The translations under genes were made by a program, and so were the position numbers. From Clostridiales bacterium (GTDB lineage Bacteria; Bacillota; Clostridia; Saccharofermentanales; DTU023), in assembly GCA_004556455.1 (NCBI GenBank), contig SFGY01000060.1, positions 1 through 10,098 on the forward strand: a DNA stretch of 10,098 bases, written 5' to 3'. The notes under the pieces are model-generated. The model ran no database searches. It had not been told where the DNA came from and was given only the letters and a program-made list of their open reading frames with translations. Each line of letters starts with the position of its first letter. Position 1 is the stretch's first letter. Shown one piece after another: positions 6,311 to 10,098 of the stretch.

Positions 6311-6549
6311 ATCATCTTCCCCAGCGAGTGCTTTTCAGGGAGACGTGATATATTTCGTTTAGGCTTGCGGTTCGACTGCAGATGGATTTTTACTCGAAAA
6401 TGTGCTAAAATTGGCGGTAGATAAAAAATGTTCTTGTTCCCCTTTTTAGAAAAATCCAAAAAACTGCTAAAATGAACCGGTGAACATCTAACGACACCGG
6501 TGAACTTGGACGAACACGGAGCGACTCGGAATACGCTCTGGGGTGCCAG
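6311..6549. other. Gene-free stretch with direct repeats
   Basis: No coding region is supported. ACCGGTGAAC occurs at 6476-6485 and 6496-6505, exactly 20 bp apart, and TGCTAAAAT at 6403-6411 and 6465-6473. The first half is AT-rich. It looks like intergenic or element-edge DNA, possibly with protein-binding sites. Confidence 0.5.
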
Positions 6550-6595
6550 AAAGCAACTGTGACCCGCTTTTTTGCGGGTCACAGTTGCTTTTTTT
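6550..6595 (+). terminator. Strong intrinsic terminator facing the RelE-type toxin gene
   Basis: An 18-bp perfect stem (6550-6567 with 6574-6591) closes a T6 loop and ends in a T7 run (6589-6595) on the plus strand. On the minus strand the same stem is followed by only three T residues. It therefore best blocks rightward transcription and may also end the toxin message, whose stop codon is 19 bases away. Confidence 0.8.
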
Positions 6596-6613
6596 GCGGG
6601 TTTTGTCCACACA

Positions 6614-6940
6614 TTATGGGTTTTCTTCTTTCATAAGCCGCTTGAACAGTGTGGGGTAATTGCTTGCGCCGTGGGCCATGTGGTACACATAGACCGTTCC
6701 GGCGATCAGCCGGTACACGCAGATATACTTTCCGGCGATCACATAGCGGTATCCGCCGTTTCGCAGTTCCTTGTCCTGCGGGATATGGCCGGACAGCGGA
6801 AACCGCTCCAGACGGGACAGCGTATCCAGAATCAGATTGGTGATATTCCTCGCGGAATCTGGCCCCACAAGGTTCAAGTGAAGCATTGCGATTTCTTCAA
6901 GTTCCCGCTGGGCGGGTTTCGGAATCACAAGGTCAGCCAC
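6614..6940 (-). CDS. RelE/ParE-family type II toxin, 108 aa
   Basis: Predicted toxin of the RelE/ParE superfamily, either a ribosome-dependent mRNA interferase or a gyrase poison. The sequence alone does not separate these. Family features: PKPAQRELEEIA (an N-terminal helix), ARNITNLILDTLSRLERFP (second helix), then the C-terminal sheet GYRYVIAGKYICVYRL and GTVYVYHMAHGASNYPTLF. The open frame extends upstream to 7159, but the proper start is the GTG at 6938-6940. There the protein begins VADLVIPKPAQREL, and it overlaps the end of the antitoxin remnant by eight bases, the usual coupling in such modules. The upstream antitoxin is truncated, so expression may be poor or the toxin may be inactive despite an intact frame. 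Confidence 0.82.
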   Translation of the reverse strand: MADLVIPKPAQRELEEIAMLHLNLVGPDSARNITNLILDTLSRLERFPLSGHIPQDKELRNGGYRYVIAGKYICVYRLIAGTVYVYHMAHGASNYPTLFKRLMKEENP

Positions 6941-7046
6941 GCTGATAAATCGCCTCCAGCCGTTTTCTGGATTCCTCCAGCGTATAGGTGGGGCTGCCTG
7001 CCAGCCGGGCTTCCTCTGCCCCCTTTTGTGGATACGCCGCACCGAA
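6933..7046 (-). pseudogene. C-terminal remnant of the cognate antitoxin
   Basis: Thirty-seven codons ending in GAEEARLAGSPTYTLEESRKRLEAIYQRG are typical of an antitoxin's toxin-binding tail. The frame stops at 7047-7049 with no start codon or ribosome site, so the DNA-binding N-terminal half is missing. Its stop codon overlaps the toxin GTG. An ATG followed by CCTACCATT (MPTI) at about 7080, in another frame, might be the detached original start, but this is a guess. Confidence 0.6.
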
Positions 7047-7175
7047 TCATTTGGCGAAAACCGCCCCAAATGGTAGGCATATGGGAAAACGGCTGACATT
7101 TTGGCGGATTTGTCCAACACGGACGCCGAGCCAGGAAACTGTTCGTGAGATAAGTACAAAAAACAATAGGCCGTT

Positions 7176-7193
7176 TATCACGGTGACGTGATA
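7176..7193. promoter_or_regulatory. Inverted repeat TATCACG-N4-CGTGATA
   Basis: Seven-base perfect arms around GTGA, about 95 bases upstream of the protease -35 box. The size and symmetry fit a dimeric regulator site. No regulator gene is in view. Confidence 0.35.
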
Positions 7194-7244
7194 CCGAAGC
7201 ATCGGAAAAAAGCGCCAACCGGCCGTCCACCCGGCGGAAACACC

Positions 7245-7256
7245 GGAAACGTTTCC
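7245..7256. promoter_or_regulatory. Perfect 12-bp palindrome upstream of the protease promoter
   Basis: GGAAACGTTTCC ends 31 bases before the -35 box, a position suited to an activator or repressor. The GAAACGTTTC core resembles LacI-family operators in general form, which is suggestive only. Confidence 0.35.
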
Positions 7257-7287
7257 TGAAAAAATCCTTGTTTTTGGAAGAAATTCC

Positions 7288-7316
7288 TTGCTTTTGCGGG
7301 CGAAAGGAAGTATAAT
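7288..7316 (+). promoter_or_regulatory. Sigma-A promoter of the protease gene
   Basis: TTGCTT (7288-7293) and a perfect TATAAT (7311-7316) are separated by 17 bases. This gives a leader of about 60 bases before the ATG at 7385, which has AGGAAGGAAG upstream. Confidence 0.72.
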
Positions 7317-7384
7317 TATGCAATCGGAAAGCGCCTCAACACAGCAGGGGAGCGGAACGAAAAAAACAGGAAGGAAGTCGATCG

Positions 7385-10098
7385 ATGAAAAAGACGAGAA
7401 TGCCGCAGCGGCTGCTGTCCCTGGTCCTGGTGCTGATGATGCTCATCAGCGTCCTGCCGGTCAGCGCCATGGCGGCGGAACTGACGCCGTCTGACCCCGA
7501 GACCGGGCTGACGGCCACCGATGTGACCAATGAGCTCACAGACAGCGACCGTCTGGCGATCTTCGAGGATAACATGGACTCCAGCAAGGTGTCCAGGTCC
7601 GAGATCCCGGCAGACGACGAAATGGTCAAGGTCATTGTGCAGTTGGATGCAGACAGCCTGCTGGATGTCCGCAACCGCACCAATGCCAGTATGTCCATGC
7701 TGGACTTCCAGCAGACGGACGCAGCCAAGGCCCAGCTGAAGGACATCGCCAACCTGCAGCTCTCCGTGATGAACACCATGGAAAGCAAGGGCATTCCCAG
7801 CTCCTTCACCTTCAGCTACACCTCCGTGGTCAGCGGCTTTGCCGCCCAGGTGCCTTACGGCAAGATCCATGACATCAAGAACATCAGCGGCGTAGAGGAC
7901 GTGGTGCTGTGCCAGACCTACTACACCGATTCCATGGGCTCCGCCACTCTGGGCCAGGCCCTGACCGCCGCGGAAGTGGCGGCCTATTCCAACAACACCC
8001 AGTATCAGGGCGAGGGGATGCTCATCGGCATCCTGGACACCGGCCTGGATGTGAACCACGAGGCCTTTGCCAACGCTCCTGCCGTGCAGAAGCTGCAGAA
8101 GTCCAGCCTGTCCAAGCTGCTCTATCAGATCAGCCAGGGGGAGGACGGCAAGACCAACGTCACCGCCTACAGCTATGCCGCTCTGTGGTATGCCCAGAAG
8201 CACAGCTCCAGCTCCCTGGAGCTGCTGACCGAGGACGACCTGTATAAGAGCGGCAAGGTGCCCTTTGCCTTCGACTATGCCGACGCCGACGCCGACGTGA
8301 TCCCCTCCGCCGACGCCGTGGAGAAGTACGGCAATGACCACGGCACCCACGTGGCCGGTATCACCGCCGGCAAGACCGTGGACGCCGACGGCAGCGTCAC
8401 CTTCGCCGGTCAGTCTCCCGAGGCACAGCTGGCCATCTTCAAGGTATTCTCCGACTCCACCAACGGCGCCTCCACGGATACCATCCTGGCGGCCCTGAAC
8501 GACGCCCTGCTGCTGGACGTGGACGTGATCAACATGTCCCTGGGCTCCAACGGCGGCTTCGGCCGGGAGGCCGAGGGCGACCTGACCACCAAGTATTACG
8601 ACCTGGTCAAGTCCGCCGGTATCCTGCTGAACTGCTCCGCCGGTAACTCCTATTCCTCCTCCCAGGGCGGCGCAAAGGGTGACTTCACCTCCGTGTCCGA
8701 CCCCGACACCGGCATCGTCAGCTCCTCGTCCTCCTATGACGCGGCGCTGTCCGTTGCCTCCGTCAACGCCAACGAGACGGCGGCCTTTGTCACCGCCCAG
8801 GGCCGCGTCCCCTATCAGGACGTGTCCGGCCACGACTTCACCGCCCTGTTGCTGGGCAATGAAAGCTCCAGGACCTATGAATACGTCATGGTGCCCAACA
8901 CCGGCGACACCGCCGATTACCAGGGTCTGGACGTCACCGGCAAGATCGCCGTGGTCATGCGCGGCGGCCTGTCCTTCGAGCAGAAGCAGCTCAATGCCGC
9001 CTCTGCCGGCGCTGCGGGCTGCATCATCTATAACAACCGCGACGGCTATCTGCTGAACATGTCCGTGGATAACTACAAGATCCCCACCGTGTGCATCAGC
9101 CTGGCCAACGGCCAGATGATGGAAGCCGCCCAGGAAAAGACCCTCACCGTCTCCAAGACCGAAAAGGGCTCCGTGGCTATGAGCGACTTCTCCTCCTGGG
9201 GCCCTCTGCCCTCCCTGTCCCTGAAGCCGGAGATCACCGCCCCCGGCGGCAGCATCTATTCCTCTCTGCCCTTCGCCCAGTACGGCTACATGAGCGGCAC
9301 CTCCATGGCGTCTCCGTATCTGGCCGGTGTGGCCGCCGCCGCTCTGGAGTATGTGAATACCCTGATGCCCAGCGCCTCCGATACCGACAAGCAGCTGCTG
9401 GTGAACCGCCTGCTGATGAGCACCGCCGACATCCTGTATGATGAAAACGGCGTGGCTTACTCCCCCCGCAAGCAGGGCTCCGGTATGGTGAACCTGGCCG
9501 AGGCCGTCACCACCCCCGCCTACCTGTATGTCCGGGGCCAGGACAAGACCAAGATCGAGCTGGGCGACGACGCCGACCAGCTGGGCGTGTACAAGCTGAG
9601 CTTCGTGGTGAAGAACCTCACCGGCTCCGCCCTGTCCTATGACGTCAATACCCAGGTCCAGACCGAGAGCATTACCACCGACGGCCTGTACATCGCCCAG
9701 AAGGGCTATGTCCTCTCCGCCGACACCAGCGCCATCAAGGTCTCCGGCGGCACCCTCAGCGGCACCACCGTCACCGTGCCCGCCAAGGGCGAGGCCACCG
9801 TCACCGTCACCGTCCGCCTGTCCGACGCGGACCGGGCGTATCTGGCCAAGTTCCCCAACGGCATCTATGTGGAAGGCTTCGTGGAGCTGACCAACAACGA
9901 CGATCCTGCGCTGTCCGTGCCCTTCCTGGGCTTCTACGGCGACTGGACCAAGGCCCCCATCTTCGAGGACGCCGATATCTATAACGGCCTGGACGAGAAG
10001 ATGTACGCCACCAACGTGGCCGGTGTTTACGCCATGATGTACGTGGTGAAGCTGGGCATGTATCCCTTCGTGGTCCCCGAGGGCTACGACACCCCCTC
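7385..10098 (+). CDS. Secreted subtilisin-family (S8) serine protease, lactocepin-like; runs off right edge
   Basis: Predicted extracellular endopeptidase. At least 904 residues are visible without a stop. A signal peptide occupies residues 1-30 (MKKTR, then LLSLVLVLMMLISVLPVSAMA). An I9-type propeptide follows at about 80-176. The catalytic domain has Asp218 (GILDTGLD), His319 (DHGTHVAG), oxyanion Asn421 (SAGNS) and Ser640 (SGTSMASPYLAG). A PA-like domain at about 480-580 is inserted between His and Ser, the arrangement of lactocepin/C5a-peptidase-type subtilases. An Fn3-like domain follows from about 714 to 850. A cell-wall anchor or S-layer domain, if present, lies beyond the edge. Codons end mostly in C or G, unlike the left part, so this is probably native host DNA. 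It likely digests dietary or host proteins. Substrate unknown. Confidence 0.93.
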   Translation, partial: MKKTRMPQRLLSLVLVLMMLISVLPVSAMAAELTPSDPETGLTATDVTNELTDSDRLAIFEDNMDSSKVSRSEIPADDEMVKVIVQLDADSLLDVRNRTNASMSMLDFQQTDAAKAQLKDIANLQLSVMNTMESKGIPSSFTFSYTSVVSGFAAQVPYGKIHDIKNISGVEDVVLCQTYYTDSMGSATLGQALTAAEVAAYSNNTQYQGEGMLIGILDTGLDVNHEAFANAPAVQKLQKSSLSKLLYQISQGEDGKTNVTAYSYAALWYAQKHSSSSLELLTEDDLYKSGKVPFAFDYADADADVIPSADAVEKYGNDHGTHVAGITAGKTVDADGSVTFAGQSPEAQLAIFKVFSDSTNGASTDTILAALNDALLLDVDVINMSLGSNGGFGREAEGDLTTKYYDLVKSAGILLNCSAGNSYSSSQGGAKGDFTSVSDPDTGIVSSSSSYDAALSVASVNANETAAFVTAQGRVPYQDVSGHDFTALLLGNESSRTYEYVMVPNTGDTADYQGLDVTGKIAVVMRGGLSFEQKQLNAASAGAAGCIIYNNRDGYLLNMSVDNYKIPTVCISLANGQMMEAAQEKTLTVSKTEKGSVAMSDFSSWGPLPSLSLKPEITAPGGSIYSSLPFAQYGYMSGTSMASPYLAGVAAAALEYVNTLMPSASDTDKQLLVNRLLMSTADILYDENGVAYSPRKQGSGMVNLAEAVTTPAYLYVRGQDKTKIELGDDADQLGVYKLSFVVKNLTGSALSYDVNTQVQTESITTDGLYIAQKGYVLSADTSAIKVSGGTLSGTTVTVPAKGEATVTVTVRLSDADRAYLAKFPNGIYVEGFVELTNNDDPALSVPFLGFYGDWTKAPIFEDADIYNGLDEKMYATNVAGVYAMMYVVKLGMYPFVVPEGYDTP

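Larger units (their letters stand above)
7050..7384. other. Intergenic stretch between the toxin-antitoxin remnant and the protease gene
   Basis: No gene is supported. It contains inverted repeats TATCACG/CGTGATA (7176-7193) and GGAAACGTTTCC (7245-7256). A tandem near-repeat TCCTTGTTTTTG / TCCTTGCTTTTG lies at 7266-7277 and 7285-7296. The protease promoter is at 7288-7316. Base composition rises sharply in GC just after it. Confidence 0.5.

Noticed and set aside
6925..7323. Alternative minus-strand open frame (132 codons) over the antitoxin region
   Set aside because: The antitoxin-like tail reads in a different frame with the correct stop overlap to the toxin. This frame looks like a shadow.
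7316..8833. Long minus-strand open frame (505 codons) opposite the protease
   Set aside because: Gly/Val/His-rich shadow caused by the GC-rich third positions of the subtilase. The plus frame has a signal peptide and full catalytic motifs.
1..10098. CRISPR array, rRNA or complete tRNA gene
   Set aside because: No regularly spaced repeats with variable spacers and no foldable tRNA or rRNA core were seen on either strand.

Overview
The window looks like a piece of a gut Clostridia (Bacillota) chromosome carrying accessory DNA. AAGGAGG-type ribosome sites, Firmicutes-style gene families and a GC-rich, C/G-ending subtilase gene at the right edge fit an Oscillospiraceae/Lachnospiraceae-like host. 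This is inferred from style, not from a marker gene. The left two thirds are clearly less GC-rich than the last 2.7 kb.

Layout. 1-315 (-) is the N-terminal part of a short-chain dehydrogenase with its promoter. 316-763 has no gene, but holds a minus-strand terminator (597-651). 764-2281 (-) is a two-gene unit, an AAA_14/DUF4143 ATPase followed by a 91-aa hypothetical protein, with a good sigma-A promoter at 2314-2342. That unit ends at the terminator near 620-650. A near-identical 55-nt copy of this terminator cassette lies upstream of the unit at 2454-2508. 2509-3231 has no convincing ORF. It is dense in inverted repeats and from about 2748 to 3175 reads like a large structured RNA, possibly a HEARO/omega-RNA-like element without its nuclease gene, followed by two tandem terminator-like hairpins.

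3232-6219 (+) is a recombination module: a MazF/PemK-type toxin without a visible MazE, a 72-aa excisionase-type helix-turn-helix protein, a 289-aa protein made of four tandem helix-turn-helix units, and a tyrosine integrase. The integrase is broken. About two dozen codons between the HxxR motif and the catalytic tyrosine are missing, and the deletion shifts the frame. The element is therefore probably unable to move itself. Palindromes at 3903-3930 and 3960-3983 lie between the two helix-turn-helix genes, and terminator-like hairpins at 6225-6310 close the module.

6311-6613 has no gene but contains direct repeats and a strong terminator. 6614-7046 (-) is a RelE/ParE-family toxin whose overlapping upstream antitoxin survives only as its last 37 codons. 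From 7385 (+) a secreted subtilisin-family protease (lactocepin-like) with a complete catalytic set runs off the right edge behind its own promoter. The overall picture is a host chromosome scarred by mobile DNA: two toxin genes lacking intact partners, a dead integrase, a duplicated terminator cassette and an unexplained structured RNA.
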